33,008 nt of DNA, from IMG/VR virus record IMGVR_UViG_3300047560_001896, positions 1 to 33,008 of that record. One strand, written 5' to 3'. This document shows, one piece after another, positions 20,617-28,159 of this stretch. This stretch comes from a virus. Within the stretch, counting starts at the first letter, position 1, and each line of letters opens with the position of its first letter. The notes under the pieces are model-generated. The model worked only from the letters and a program-made list of their open reading frames with translations. It did no database searches and was not told the origin of the DNA. Position numbers and translations under genes: made by a program.

Positions 20617-21516
20617 ATGTCATTAGCTAATCTCAAAAAGTCGCGTGGTAGCGACATCTCTAAACTAGTTGCAGCTGCTGAAAAAGTCGGCGGTGGTGGT
20701 CAGCAACAATCTTTCGAAGACAATCGCATCTGGAAACCAGAAGTTGACAAAGCAGGTAACGGTTATGCTGTTCTCCGCTTCTTGCCAGCTGCTGAAGGTG
20801 ATGATTATCCATGGGCTCGTTATTGGGATCATGGCTTCCAAGGTCCTGGTGGTTGGTACATCGAGAAGTCATTGACTTCAATCGGTCAAGCCGATCCAGT
20901 TTCTGAGGTCAACAGTAAATTGTGGAACTCAGGTTTAGAGAGCGATAAAGATATCGCACGCAAACAGAAGCGTCGTCTTCACTACGTTTCTAATGTGTTG
21001 ATCGTCTCTGATCCAGCACATCCAGAAAACGAAGGCAAGGTATTCTTGTTCCAATACGGCAAGAAAATCTATGACAAGATGATGGACGTTATGCAACCTC
21101 AATTCCAAGATGAGTCACCTGTGAATCCATTCGATTTGTGGGAAGGCGCCAACTTTAAGTTGAAGATTCGTAACGTTGAAGGTTATCGTAACTATGACAA
21201 GTCTGAGTTCGATAAAGTAACCGCTGTTGCGAATGGTGATGAAGCTGAACTCGAAGCGATCTACGCTAAGTGCTACTCACTCAAGGAATTCACTGATCCA
21301 TCTAAGTACAAGTCTTATGATGAATTGAAGGCGAAACTTGAGCGTGTGTTGGGTGGTACAGCTCCACGTACAACTGCAGAGTCAATCAATCTCGATGAGC
21401 ACGCAAGTGCACCATCTGTTGGTCGTGTTGCAGCACCACGTGCAGAACCAATTGAAGAAAGCGGCGGAGATGATGACACTCTCAGCTACTTTGCTAAATT
21501 GGCACAAGACGCTTAA
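20617..21516 (+). CDS. 32: gp32-like single-strand DNA-binding protein
   Basis: 299 residues, same size as T4 gp32. N-terminal basic LAST-type motif (NLKKSRGSDISKL), core blocks YAVLRFLPAAEGDDYPW, HYVSNVLIVSDPAHPENEGKVFLF and GANFKLKI, an acidic C-terminal tail with SGGDDDTLSYFAKLA for partner binding. The zinc-ligand cysteines of T4 gp32 are not present (the only Cys is in IYAKCYS), so it lacks the zinc finger. AAAGGAAAA lies before the ATG. Confidence 0.95.
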   Translation: MSLANLKKSRGSDISKLVAAAEKVGGGGQQQSFEDNRIWKPEVDKAGNGYAVLRFLPAAEGDDYPWARYWDHGFQGPGGWYIEKSLTSIGQADPVSEVNSKLWNSGLESDKDIARKQKRRLHYVSNVLIVSDPAHPENEGKVFLFQYGKKIYDKMMDVMQPQFQDESPVNPFDLWEGANFKLKIRNVEGYRNYDKSEFDKVTAVANGDEAELEAIYAKCYSLKEFTDPSKYKSYDELKAKLERVLGGTAPRTTAESINLDEHASAPSVGRVAAPRAEPIEESGGDDDTLSYFAKLAQDA

Positions 21517-21517
21517 T

Positions 21518-21533
21518 CTATAGCATGCTATAG
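21518..21533. repeat. 16-bp perfect palindrome
   Basis: CTATAGCATGCTATAG lies between the gp32 stop and its terminator. It could be a protein-binding site or a short RNA hairpin. Confidence 0.8.
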
Positions 21534-21536
21534 TAA

Positions 21537-21558
21537 GGGACCGAAAGGTCCCTTTTTT
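21537..21558 (+). terminator. intrinsic terminator after gp32
   Basis: GGGACC-GAAA-GGTCCC followed by TTTTTT. Confidence 0.93.
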
Positions 21559-21563
21559 ACGCA

Positions 21564-21592
21564 TGTACAGCAGGTTAAAAATATGGTATAAT
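21564..21592 (+). promoter_or_regulatory. early-type promoter
   Basis: TGTACA (21564-21569), 17 bases, TATAAT (21587-21592), directly after the gp32 terminator. An ATG follows 6 bases later at 21599. Confidence 0.85.
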
Positions 21593-21598
21593 AGATAC

Positions 21599-21622
21599 AT
21601 GATTAAACTAAGGAAAGAGTGA
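21599..21622 (+). CDS. seven-codon leaderless leader ORF (tentative)
   Basis: ATG at the expected transcription start opens MIKLRKE and stops in TGATG, sharing one base with the ATG of the next gene. The ribosome site AAGGAAAGAG of that gene lies within it. It could couple translation or be accidental. Confidence 0.35.
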   Translation: MIKLRKE

Positions 21623-21837
21623 TGGCATTTCTCAAACTCACAGCGATGTATAATCAAACGAGCATGATCATGGTCAATGCTGATAACATCGTTTCTATTC
21701 AACCAAACTTGGAACGTGAAGGTGGTTGCATCATCGACACAATTAAAGGTCCAATGGCAGCACGCGAAGCAATCGAAGTGGTTGAAGCGATGCTCGAACA
21801 ACATTATCAAATTCAAGGCGCAGTAAAAAATGGATGA
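21622..21837 (+). CDS. small FlbD-like protein (71 aa)
   Basis: The sequence MAFLKLTAMYNQTSMIMVN followed by ADNIVSIQP and a Gly-Cys-Ile turn resembles the small FlbD fold (a short beta sheet found in flagellar and phage proteins). No function known in phages. The ATG at 21622 follows a good purine-rich site; the GTG at 21619 is less likely. Confidence 0.75.
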   Translation: MAFLKLTAMYNQTSMIMVNADNIVSIQPNLEREGGCIIDTIKGPMAAREAIEVVEAMLEQHYQIQGAVKNG

Positions 21838-22252
21838 TATGCAAGACAGTGAGATGTTTCCGTTCGACATCAACTATGATCAGATTTTGACAAGCAACGA
21901 GATATTGCCTATTGTACAAGATTGTGTACGTGCTATTCGCAAGAATGCATACGTCACACCAGGTGAATTTATTCAATCAGTGATGAACAGTGATTTGCAA
22001 GAAGCAATCGAAGTTGCTGATGACGATGAACATGCCAATTACGGTGACTTCATGTTGTTAGCTGAAATGCTTGCACGCGCTGAAGGTTTGGATGCTGCAC
22101 AGAACTTCGAAGAGATGCGTCATCGTATGTCATTGATGATTAGTTTCTTAGTTGTTGAATCACTGAATCGTAAGAAGATGGTTAAGGTGTTCCACGATCG
22201 TATCTCATTTGGTGATGATATGAGCAAAGCGGTTATCGTTGAGAAACTGTAA
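21830..22252 (+). CDS. hypothetical acidic protein (140 aa)
   Basis: Not recognised. Acidic N terminus (MDDMQDSEMFPFD), helical throughout, no membrane segment or metal motif. Overlaps its neighbour upstream by 8 bases and shares one base with the next start (TAATG). Confidence 0.8.
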   Translation: MDDMQDSEMFPFDINYDQILTSNEILPIVQDCVRAIRKNAYVTPGEFIQSVMNSDLQEAIEVADDDEHANYGDFMLLAEMLARAEGLDAAQNFEEMRHRMSLMISFLVVESLNRKKMVKVFHDRISFGDDMSKAVIVEKL

Positions 22253-22563
22253 TGGCTGGTGTTTACAAAGCAAAACAATGTCCGAATTGTGGTACCACAC
22301 ACCGCAAACGAGGCAAGTTTTGCTCTGTTAGTTGTTCGAACTCATATCGTACGCTGTCACCTGAAACGATTGAGAAGCATAGACAGAATGCATTAGAGCA
22401 TGCACAAACGCCAGAAGGTGTTGCTAAGGCTGCAGCGATGTCTAGAGAGAACACAAAGAAGGGATTAGATAATGATAAGCGTCGTAAAGGCGAATACGTA
22501 TCAGTTCCCGATGATTGGATGATGCATCTCGATCATGAAGATGATGATGGTTTTGTACTATAA
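22252..22563 (+). CDS. zinc-finger protein (103 aa)
   Basis: CPNCG (residues 10-14) and FCSVSC (24-29) form a four-cysteine zinc site of the treble-clef type with an intervening basic stretch (HRKRGK). The rest is charged and ends acidic. DNA or RNA binding is likely; a specific role is not evident. Confidence 0.82.
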   Translation: MAGVYKAKQCPNCGTTHRKRGKFCSVSCSNSYRTLSPETIEKHRQNALEHAQTPEGVAKAAAMSRENTKKGLDNDKRRKGEYVSVPDDWMMHLDHEDDDGFVL

Positions 22564-22572
22564 GGAAAGAAT

Positions 22573-22791
22573 ATGCCATACGTTTATGTTGGTACTGATG
22601 TACTCGAAGAATTTGATGATGATGATTTGATTGATGAGCTTAAATCACGCAACATTATGTCTCATCAAGGTGATGATGAATTCGAAACAAAGGAAATCAT
22701 TCGCAAAATCTATGAGAAGCGCCGAATCGGTGAAGACTATCAACAAGAACTCGACATGTTGATTTATGATGTGTTAGGTCGAGTCATATGA
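22573..22791 (+). CDS. small acidic protein (72 aa)
   Basis: Asp/Glu-rich helical protein (EEFDDDDLIDELKSR). Such acidic small phage proteins often bind host factors, but no motif supports a target. AAGGAAAG precedes the ATG. Confidence 0.75.
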   Translation: MPYVYVGTDVLEEFDDDDLIDELKSRNIMSHQGDDEFETKEIIRKIYEKRRIGEDYQQELDMLIYDVLGRVI

Positions 22792-23051
22792 AGATCGAAA
22801 CAACAATGTGTCACAGCCATTTATTGTCGATGCTGTTGATGCCTGAGCAAATGTATAAAGCTGTTGAACGATATGTTGCATTTGTGCCTGATATGCCAGC
22901 AGAAGGCATCATTGGATATATGGAAACATGTGTAGAGTTCGATGTAAAGAATCTGGATGAGTTTACAAAGCTTTGGAATGAATCCTATAAATTCCCATCA
23001 GATCGCACAGAATGGTACCACAAAGTTAAGAGTGGCACATTGGCAAAGTAA
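22788..23051 (+). CDS. hypothetical protein (87 aa)
   Basis: Not recognised. Mixed helical protein, 4-base overlap with the preceding gene; last gene before the promoter at 23066. Confidence 0.75.
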   Translation: MKIETTMCHSHLLSMLLMPEQMYKAVERYVAFVPDMPAEGIIGYMETCVEFDVKNLDEFTKLWNESYKFPSDRTEWYHKVKSGTLAK

Positions 23052-23065
23052 TACTTTTGACTTAA

Positions 23066-23094
23066 TGTACAACACGCAAAAACTGCAGTATAAT
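23066..23094 (+). promoter_or_regulatory. early-type promoter
   Basis: TGTACA (23066-23071), 17 bases, TATAAT (23089-23094), 30 bases before the HD-hydrolase start. Confidence 0.85.
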
Positions 23095-23123
23095 ATAACC
23101 ATAGACAGACAAAAGGATTGGTT

Positions 23124-23597
23124 ATGAAACGCGGCGAAATGTTAGACAAGATGCTCCATATTGCAGTGAATGCGCATCACGGTCAATTCGACAAAGGTGG
23201 AAAGCCTTACATTCTGCATCCACTCAAAGTGATGCACTATCTCAAATCAGATGATGAAGAACTCATGTGCATGGCTCTTGGTCATGATGTGATCGAAGAC
23301 ACTAATGTCACATATCAAGATCTTCGCGATGTTGGTATCTCTGAACGAGTCATCGAAGGTTTGAAGTGTCTCACTAAGCAACGCGGTCAAACTTATGAAG
23401 AATACAAGACTGCTGTGTTTGGCAATGTTGATGCAATGAAAGTCAAGATGGCTGACTTGCGTCATAACACTGACATTCGCCGTTTGAAAGGTGTCACTGA
23501 GAAAGACATCGCACGTATTGCAAAATACCAAAACTTCTACATGGAAATCAAGGCACGCCTCGAATTCTATGCTAACTTAGAAAAGACAGAACCATGA
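23124..23597 (+). CDS. HD-domain (p)ppGpp hydrolase-like protein
   Basis: 157 residues that align by motif with the hydrolase half of RelA/SpoT and with MESH1: H19 (AHHGQFDKGGKPYILHP), the H54-D55 pair followed by E58-D59 (LGHDVIEDT), and D111 in KVKMADLRHN. These residues bind manganese and cut the 3' diphosphate of ppGpp in the family. No synthetase or regulatory domain is present. It would let the phage lower the stringent signal during infection, an inference. AAAAGGA precedes the ATG at 23124. Confidence 0.88.
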   Translation: MKRGEMLDKMLHIAVNAHHGQFDKGGKPYILHPLKVMHYLKSDDEELMCMALGHDVIEDTNVTYQDLRDVGISERVIEGLKCLTKQRGQTYEEYKTAVFGNVDAMKVKMADLRHNTDIRRLKGVTEKDIARIAKYQNFYMEIKARLEFYANLEKTEP

Positions 23598-23761
23598 GCA
23601 AGTTTGTTGTATATGAAGTTGTGTACGGTGGCGATGTAGACGGCACTGGACCTGAACGTTGGCATGGCACATGTGTTGCGGTATGTGATACAATGGATGA
23701 AGCATGTGACGTTGTTTATTCTTCTAATGTGGAATGTGAAATCTTTGAGGAAGACGAATGA
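23594..23761 (+). CDS. small acidic protein (55 aa)
   Basis: Four cysteines (GTCVAVCD, EACDVV, VECEIF) in an acidic protein. It overlaps its neighbours by 4 bases on both sides. No function recognised. Confidence 0.75.
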   Translation: MSKFVVYEVVYGGDVDGTGPERWHGTCVAVCDTMDEACDVVYSSNVECEIFEEDE

Positions 23762-23994
23762 ATGAACGTATCAAATCACTTTTAGCGAAGGCACATTTAG
23801 ATGTGATGGAAGATCTTGGCAATATCGATACAAATCATGTTGCTGAAAAGTTTGCACAGTTGATCATTTTAAAATGTATTGACATTTGTTTAGATCGTCA
23901 TCACACTTGGCGTTGGGATAATGAACCAGATTCGTTTAGTGGTCCTAGAGATTGCGCTCAATCGATAAAACAACATTTTGGAATTGAAGAATGA
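23758..23994 (+). CDS. conserved phage protein, MNERIK type (78 aa)
   Basis: MNERIKSLLAKA at the start, AEKFAQLIILKCIDIC in the middle and IKQHFGIEE at the end match a frequent small protein of T4-like phages. Function unknown. ATGA overlaps on both sides. Confidence 0.83.
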   Translation: MNERIKSLLAKAHLDVMEDLGNIDTNHVAEKFAQLIILKCIDICLDRHHTWRWDNEPDSFSGPRDCAQSIKQHFGIEE

Positions 23995-24347
23995 AATACA
24001 AACAGTGGCGCATTGCCAAACGAGATGGTCAAATCATTCAACAAGTCCGAACAGTTACATCAACTGCAACTATGACAAAATGGTGGAAACCATGGGAATA
24101 CACAGTTGAGTATGACTACTCAGAATGGTTTGATGAACCAATTGAAGAGCTTCATACATTTCGAATCGGTGATCGTGTAGAAGTACGACAAACAGCAGGT
24201 TTCCACAAAGGTGCAATGGGTGAAATCAAGTTCATTGAACCACGTGGCAAAGTTTGGGTTTTACGTGATAATTCAGGATCGCCTGTATATTATCACAATG
24301 ATGAATTGAAATTGATTTGGCGCAACACAAAAGCATCTGATGAGTGA
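23991..24347 (+). CDS. protein with KOW-like motif (118 aa)
   Basis: The segment FRIGDRVEVRQTAGFHKGAMG followed by KVWVLRD has the pattern of a KOW or SH3-like RNA-binding element (read in two parts: FRIGDRVEVRQTAGF and HKGAMGEIKFIE). The N terminus is basic with Trp-rich WWKPWEY. A link to ribosome or polymerase is possible but unproven. Confidence 0.78.
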   Translation: MKYKQWRIAKRDGQIIQQVRTVTSTATMTKWWKPWEYTVEYDYSEWFDEPIEELHTFRIGDRVEVRQTAGFHKGAMGEIKFIEPRGKVWVLRDNSGSPVYYHNDELKLIWRNTKASDE

Positions 24348-24501
24348 TAGAAAGAATCGTGATCGTGGTACGAAGAATGCCAATCGTAGAGGCAAATGGG
24401 AATGCACATGTTGGTTGTGTATCAGCGACAAAGAAAAGAAAAAACGAGTGCTAGAAAAACAAGGTCGTAATGCTCACAAAAGCATGTACAACGAAGAATA
24501 A
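24340..24501 (+). CDS. small basic Cys protein (53 aa)
   Basis: Very basic (DRKNRDRGTKNANRRGK, KEKKKR) with ECTCWLC, three closely spaced cysteines that could bind zinc. The -35 of the next promoter lies in its last codons. Function unknown. Confidence 0.7.
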   Translation: MSDRKNRDRGTKNANRRGKWECTCWLCISDKEKKKRVLEKQGRNAHKSMYNEE

Positions 24502-24513
24502 ACGAGATATAAT
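24485..24513 (+). promoter_or_regulatory. early-type promoter of a leaderless gene
   Basis: TGTACA (24485-24490), 17 bases, TATAAT (24508-24513). ATG of the next gene begins 6 bases after the hexamer. Confidence 0.83.
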
Positions 24514-24519
24514 TAATCT

Positions 24520-24786
24520 ATGACAGATGAACAAAACGAAATTATGGACATTGCACAAGAAGAATGTGCAGAGGTCATTCAAGCACTCAGTAAGGTTAGA
24601 CGATTTGGTCTATTGACTGAGCATAATAATGTAAGCAATCAGGCACACCTCGAAGAGGAAGTTGGAGATCTAGCGTGTATGATTGAATTGATGATCGAAA
24701 AAGGTATGATCGATCAAGTCGCTGTGATGGAAGCATCACTACGTAAACGTGCTAAACTAAAACAATGGTCAGGAATTAGTGTATGA
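24520..24786 (+). CDS. MazG-like nucleotide pyrophosphohydrolase
   Basis: 88 residues with the all-alpha NTP pyrophosphatase signature: E15-x-x-E18 (QEECAEVIQALSK) and E47-x-x-D50 (HLEEEVGDLACM), the four acidic magnesium ligands. The family cleaves NTPs or dNTPs to monophosphates; phage versions are linked to nucleotide cleaning or ppGpp level, the latter debated. No ribosome site precedes the ATG, which lies at the expected transcription start. Confidence 0.88.
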   Translation: MTDEQNEIMDIAQEECAEVIQALSKVRRFGLLTEHNNVSNQAHLEEEVGDLACMIELMIEKGMIDQVAVMEASLRKRAKLKQWSGISV

Positions 24787-24998
24787 GTACAGATAAAAAA
24801 GATTATGAGATTGTGTTTGCGCCAGGTTGTTTCGATGGATTCGACGGCACACAAGAGGAACTCGATGAATTGATCGCTGAGATCCATCGAAAGTTTTCAA
24901 GCGGTGAGGCATTCGATGAGGCAATCCCATTGACTGAAGAAGGTTCACAGGAAATCGCAGAATTTTTGGAGCGTGCTGAGACACGAAAATTACAATGA
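24783..24998 (+). CDS. conserved small acidic phage protein (71 aa)
   Basis: FAPGCFDGFDGTQEELDELI and IPLTEEG blocks resemble a small protein frequent in phages. Acidic and helical; function unknown. Overlaps both neighbours by 4 bases. Confidence 0.82.
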   Translation: MSTDKKDYEIVFAPGCFDGFDGTQEELDELIAEIHRKFSSGEAFDEAIPLTEEGSQEIAEFLERAETRKLQ

Positions 24999-25147
24999 GT
25001 CCACTATCACTATTGACAATTCTATTGATCGTCGCTAAATTGGCTGAATGGATCACTGTATCATGGTGGATTGTATTCGCACCGTTTCTGTTACAATTGG
25101 CAATGATTGCACTCATCGCATTGTGGTGGATCATCTTCACGAGATAA
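24995..25147 (+). CDS. small membrane protein (50 aa)
   Basis: Nearly all hydrophobic, with two membrane helices (about 3-26 and 28-48) rich in Trp and Leu. ATGA overlap with the gene before it. Function unknown. Confidence 0.75.
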   Translation: MSPLSLLTILLIVAKLAEWITVSWWIVFAPFLLQLAMIALIALWWIIFTR

Positions 25148-25151
25148 TATA

Positions 25152-25397
25152 ATGGGTGTGTTCACAGATTATTTCAATCGAATCGGTTATAAATCAACAT
25201 ACGACATTGGTGATCGTGTAACAGGCAAATGGAACAAGATCCCATTCTGTGGTACTGTTGGCAATGATACACTCATCAATCATGATGAAGGTCCACGCAT
25301 CACGATTCATTTGGATCTTCCAATCAAATTCAAAGACAAAGTGTACGACATAATCATTGTCAAGCACAAAGATATTAAGAAAATGAAATCAACATGA
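25152..25397 (+). CDS. hypothetical protein (81 aa)
   Basis: Beta-rich small protein with YDIGDRVTGKW and FCGTVGN, a layout like small SH3/KOW-type barrels. Function unknown. Confidence 0.75.
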   Translation: MGVFTDYFNRIGYKSTYDIGDRVTGKWNKIPFCGTVGNDTLINHDEGPRITIHLDLPIKFKDKVYDIIIVKHKDIKKMKST

Positions 25398-25843
25398 TGA
25401 CACATACAATTAAACGAGATTCTTGGCATTTCAAACTGCAAAACTTTGGTGCTGCTGATCAGTATTACGGTACTAAAGAGACTGACATTTGTACTTACAC
25501 ACGTCGTGTCATTCGCGGTGCATCACTGTTTCTATTAGTATGTTCACTCGCACTGTTTGGTGGTTATTGCGTTGGTGACTTCATATATTGGCTTTACACG
25601 GGTTTGATGTATGAATTCACTAAAATGGCATTAGGTGCATTCATGACTGTTATCATCTTAGGTATGGTGGCATGTGGATTAGTTGCTGCAGCATTGTTAC
25701 ATACACACAAAAAGTATGAAGACTATAAGTATGCGAAGATGAAGTCAGATGATTATGTTGAACCAAAACCATCATTTATGCAATTGGCATATCGCAAATT
25801 CAAAGATAAAACATGTTTCAAATTGAAAGTTACAGATGAGTAG
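25394..25843 (+). CDS. two-segment membrane protein (149 aa)
   Basis: A DSWHFKLQNFG N-terminal motif known to me from T4-like phage membrane proteins, two membrane segments (about 42-66 and 77-104) and a basic C-terminal tail (AYRKFKDKTCFKLK). Function unknown; overlaps both neighbours. Confidence 0.82.
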   Translation: MMTHTIKRDSWHFKLQNFGAADQYYGTKETDICTYTRRVIRGASLFLLVCSLALFGGYCVGDFIYWLYTGLMYEFTKMALGAFMTVIILGMVACGLVAAALLHTHKKYEDYKYAKMKSDDYVEPKPSFMQLAYRKFKDKTCFKLKVTDE

Positions 25844-26162
25844 AGAATACGCACCAGATAAATGGCAAATCGTACGTATCAAAGGGATTGAAGGCGAAGC
25901 ATATAAAGTTCTTGGTTCATGGTATGGCGGTTATGCAGGTTCAGATTCGTGGAGATTGTCAAGCGGCATCACTAAGATCACTGAATCAGATATGTGTTAC
26001 ACAGTATTGAATGAAAGCGGATCGATGTACACTCTTTATAAAGGTGTACAAGGCATGAGTGGATACACATACGGCATCTACAAATCATTGAAAGATCAAG
26101 AGACTGAGTCACTCACAATCAATGTAATCGATATCGCTGACATCACTGAAAAGTTTGCATAA
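25836..26162 (+). CDS. hypothetical beta-rich protein (108 aa)
   Basis: Gly, Ser and Tyr-rich, with WQIVRIKGIEGEAYKVLGSW and WRLSSGITKI strands. Not recognised. It shares one base with the next start. Confidence 0.78.
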   Translation: MSREYAPDKWQIVRIKGIEGEAYKVLGSWYGGYAGSDSWRLSSGITKITESDMCYTVLNESGSMYTLYKGVQGMSGYTYGIYKSLKDQETESLTINVIDIADITEKFA

Positions 26163-26362
26163 TGTACATCATCTTATCAACAAAGATCATGCTCACTCTC
26201 ATTTTGGTGACATATGTGGGTGTGCATATTGGTAATTTCATTTGGGATCACAACGCTAAGCTCATGCCATGGGCATTCAAGTTGCCACTTGGTTTGATTG
26301 CGATGGCAATGTTTGCATCTATTTTTAATTTTGCTCTAGCAGTTATTTGGGGTTTGATATGA
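26162..26362 (+). CDS. small membrane protein (66 aa)
   Basis: Two membrane segments (about 5-27 and 42-64). Function unknown. Overlaps neighbours by 1 and 4 bases. Confidence 0.75.
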   Translation: MYIILSTKIMLTLILVTYVGVHIGNFIWDHNAKLMPWAFKLPLGLIAMAMFASIFNFALAVIWGLI

Positions 26363-26553
26363 GTAAGCAACAGAAAGCCAATTATGTAGTGGCTCATTAT
26401 TGGGAAGACACCGAGGCGATTGGTTGTTATGCATACTTCAATGAAGTGCATTTTGGTACAGTATTAGAAGCACAAGACTTCAAGAATTATGTGACAATGA
26501 AACGCCCTGATAAAGACTGGAAAATCTTTCAAATTGTGGAGACCAACTTATGA
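26359..26553 (+). CDS. hypothetical protein (64 aa)
   Basis: Soluble protein with NYVVAHYWEDTEAIGCYAYF; no motif. The ATG at 26359 is used because it overlaps the previous stop as ATGA; the upstream TTG is not needed. Confidence 0.75.
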   Translation: MSKQQKANYVVAHYWEDTEAIGCYAYFNEVHFGTVLEAQDFKNYVTMKRPDKDWKIFQIVETNL

Positions 26554-26921
26554 TGAATATGAATATGACAATGAAGTGCGCGCGATGTGGTTATAATTAT
26601 AGCAACTCAGGCGATTCAGCACACGTATGTTGGCCAATGACAGCAACAGATTCATCTTCACAATCACTGAAGCCATCATCACATGAGGTTGCAATTGGTC
26701 GTCTAACAAAGAAGATGAACAAGATCAAAGACCAACGTGATAAAGCACGCAAAGAGTTGACACAATACAAAACTGTGTTGCGAGATCTGCCTAATCTACA
26801 ACGTCGTTATGATGACTACCAAAAGTGGAAGAAAGAACAAGAGACTCTGCACACAATGAAGACACGAATCAATGAGCAATCATTACTGATTCAACGTTTG
26901 CAAAAGGAATTAGAGAAGTGA
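26550..26921 (+). CDS. zinc-ribbon coiled-coil protein (123 aa)
   Basis: MKCARCGYNY with a later HVC gives a three-Cys/one-His zinc knuckle near the N terminus, followed by a Ser-rich linker and a coiled coil (about 50-123, KKMNKIKDQRDKARKEL). Possibly a DNA- or RNA-contacting dimer. Function unknown. Confidence 0.78.
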   Translation: MMNMNMTMKCARCGYNYSNSGDSAHVCWPMTATDSSSQSLKPSSHEVAIGRLTKKMNKIKDQRDKARKELTQYKTVLRDLPNLQRRYDDYQKWKKEQETLHTMKTRINEQSLLIQRLQKELEK

Positions 26922-27145
26922 CAGTGCCAATCGAACGCAAGAATGCTGTGATATACACAGAGAAATTCTTGCTTAACTTGGTGAATCCAAAGGTGACACC
27001 ACGTGTACCAAAGTCAGTGAGAGAAGAGGCACGTAGATTGCTTCGTCACTATCCATCACAGTTTGATATGGATACGATAGCTGCACGAGAGGATGGACGT
27101 AGTGAAGTTGTTCGACACAAAGTATTTGGGAATGATTACAAATGA
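26918..27145 (+). CDS. BPSL0761-like phage protein (75 aa)
   Basis: IERKNAVIYTEKFLLNLVNP followed by TPRVPKSVREEARRLLRHYPS matches the pattern of the BPSL0761 family seen in proteobacterial genomes and prophages. Function unknown. It starts at GTG overlapping the preceding stop (GTGA). Confidence 0.8.
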   Translation: MTVPIERKNAVIYTEKFLLNLVNPKVTPRVPKSVREEARRLLRHYPSQFDMDTIAAREDGRSEVVRHKVFGNDYK

Positions 27146-27297
27146 AATTCTTAATGATCATGGCATATAATCTAACGTTGATTATTGGCACCACATGGTT
27201 GGTAGCAGAACGTGGATGGTCAATGTGGACATATTTGTTATGCGTGCTGTTCATGTTACATTTTTCGAAAGCAAAAGATGACACTACAACTACATGA
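27142..27297 (+). CDS. small membrane protein (51 aa)
   Basis: Two hydrophobic segments (about 2-21 and 27-42) and a polar Thr-rich end. ATGA overlap upstream; its last 20 bases overlap the next gene. Function unknown. Confidence 0.72.
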   Translation: MKFLMIMAYNLTLIIGTTWLVAERGWSMWTYLLCVLFMLHFSKAKDDTTTT

Positions 27298-27556
27298 AAA
27301 TCTAGTTGAACGTTTACGTAAGCGTGCTGAGATTCGTAGACAAATCACTACACGCAAATCGGTACAAGAAGGCAAACCTGATCGCATCGCAGATTTGTTA
27401 GAAGAAGCAGCAACAAAGATCGAATCGTTGATGACTGTGTATCATCCAAAATATGATACTTATTTTGATCCAACAAATGGTGAATGGATCGAACCACGAT
27501 GCAGTGATCCAACATGTGAGTTCTGTTCAAAGCGTCCATCTAACGCATTCGAATAA
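27278..27556 (+). CDS. hypothetical protein with Cys pair (92 aa)
   Basis: RIADLLEEAATKIESLM is a helix pattern frequent in small phage proteins, and the end has CSDPTCEFC, a possible zinc site. ATG at 27278 lies within the previous gene; the longer frame from 27212 is an overlap artefact. Confidence 0.78.
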   Translation: MTLQLHENLVERLRKRAEIRRQITTRKSVQEGKPDRIADLLEEAATKIESLMTVYHPKYDTYFDPTNGEWIEPRCSDPTCEFCSKRPSNAFE

Positions 27557-27577
27557 ATCAGAAACAAAAGTATTCAA

Positions 27578-27616
27578 AACCCAAGTGTGTCAAAAAAGAT
27601 ACACTTGGGTTTTTTT
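27578..27616 (+). terminator. intrinsic terminator
   Basis: AACCCAAGTGT (27578-27588) pairs with ACACTTGGGTT (27601-27611) followed by a T run. The loop region is found again, inverted, at the end of the window. Confidence 0.9.
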
Positions 27617-27627
27617 CGCAAAAAGCA

Positions 27628-27655
27628 TGTACAATTGCATGCAATGTTGTATAAT
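27628..27655 (+). promoter_or_regulatory. early-type promoter
   Basis: TGTACA (27628-27633), 16 bases, TATAAT (27650-27655). The spacer holds ATTGCATGCAA, a palindrome, shared in part with 28103. Confidence 0.83.
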
Positions 27656-27686
27656 AGATCCATCGAACGAACAAAAGGACAATACA

Positions 27687-28076
27687 ATGTACTCATTCCA
27701 ACCACTCGCTGATATTCCTGTTGATCACACAGGCTTTGGCATTATCTTCGGCCTTTGCTGCTTCATCACTCTCATCGTATTGATGAATGAGTCAGAACTG
27801 TTTTTCCAATGGTTCTTCATCGCTACTGTCACATGCATTAGTGCTTACTTTGTATCATATAGTTGGACTGATCAAACACCAAAGACTTTCAAAAATGAGA
27901 AGGTTGTGGGTGAGTTTGTTGGTTATGAGTCAGAAGGTTACAAAGAGCGTAGCGGTAAGTCATACGTTGACAAGCATTTTACTTACATCATCTACAAAGT
28001 TGATGGCGGCAATGTGATGCTTCCATGTAAGACAGGCGTTGTGTATCCACAATCAGTGACATTGTACAAGAACTAA
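27687..28076 (+). CDS. membrane protein (129 aa)
   Basis: Two membrane segments (about 16-33 and 38-58) and a soluble C-terminal domain with GEFVGYESEGYKERSGKSY and YPQSVTLYKN, a pattern I recall from T4-like phages. Function unknown. AAAAGGAC lies 7 bases before the ATG. Confidence 0.83.
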   Translation: MYSFQPLADIPVDHTGFGIIFGLCCFITLIVLMNESELFFQWFFIATVTCISAYFVSYSWTDQTPKTFKNEKVVGEFVGYESEGYKERSGKSYVDKHFTYIIYKVDGGNVMLPCKTGVVYPQSVTLYKN

Positions 28077-28099
28077 TAGTCCTACAAAATGGTAGACTA
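28077..28099. repeat. TAGTC-CTAC hairpin, copy 1
   Basis: TAGT-C-CTAC pairs with GTAG-ACTA with one bulged C. It begins right after a stop codon and ends 3 bases before a -35 hexamer. One of five such hairpins. Confidence 0.8.
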
Positions 28100-28102
28100 C
28101 TA

Positions 28103-28130
28103 TGTACAATTGCATGCAGTATGGTATAAT
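28103..28130 (+). promoter_or_regulatory. early-type promoter
   Basis: TGTACA (28103-28108), 16 bases, TATAAT (28125-28130). Confidence 0.84.
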
Positions 28131-28159
28131 AAATCCATCGAACGAATAAAGGAACTAAA

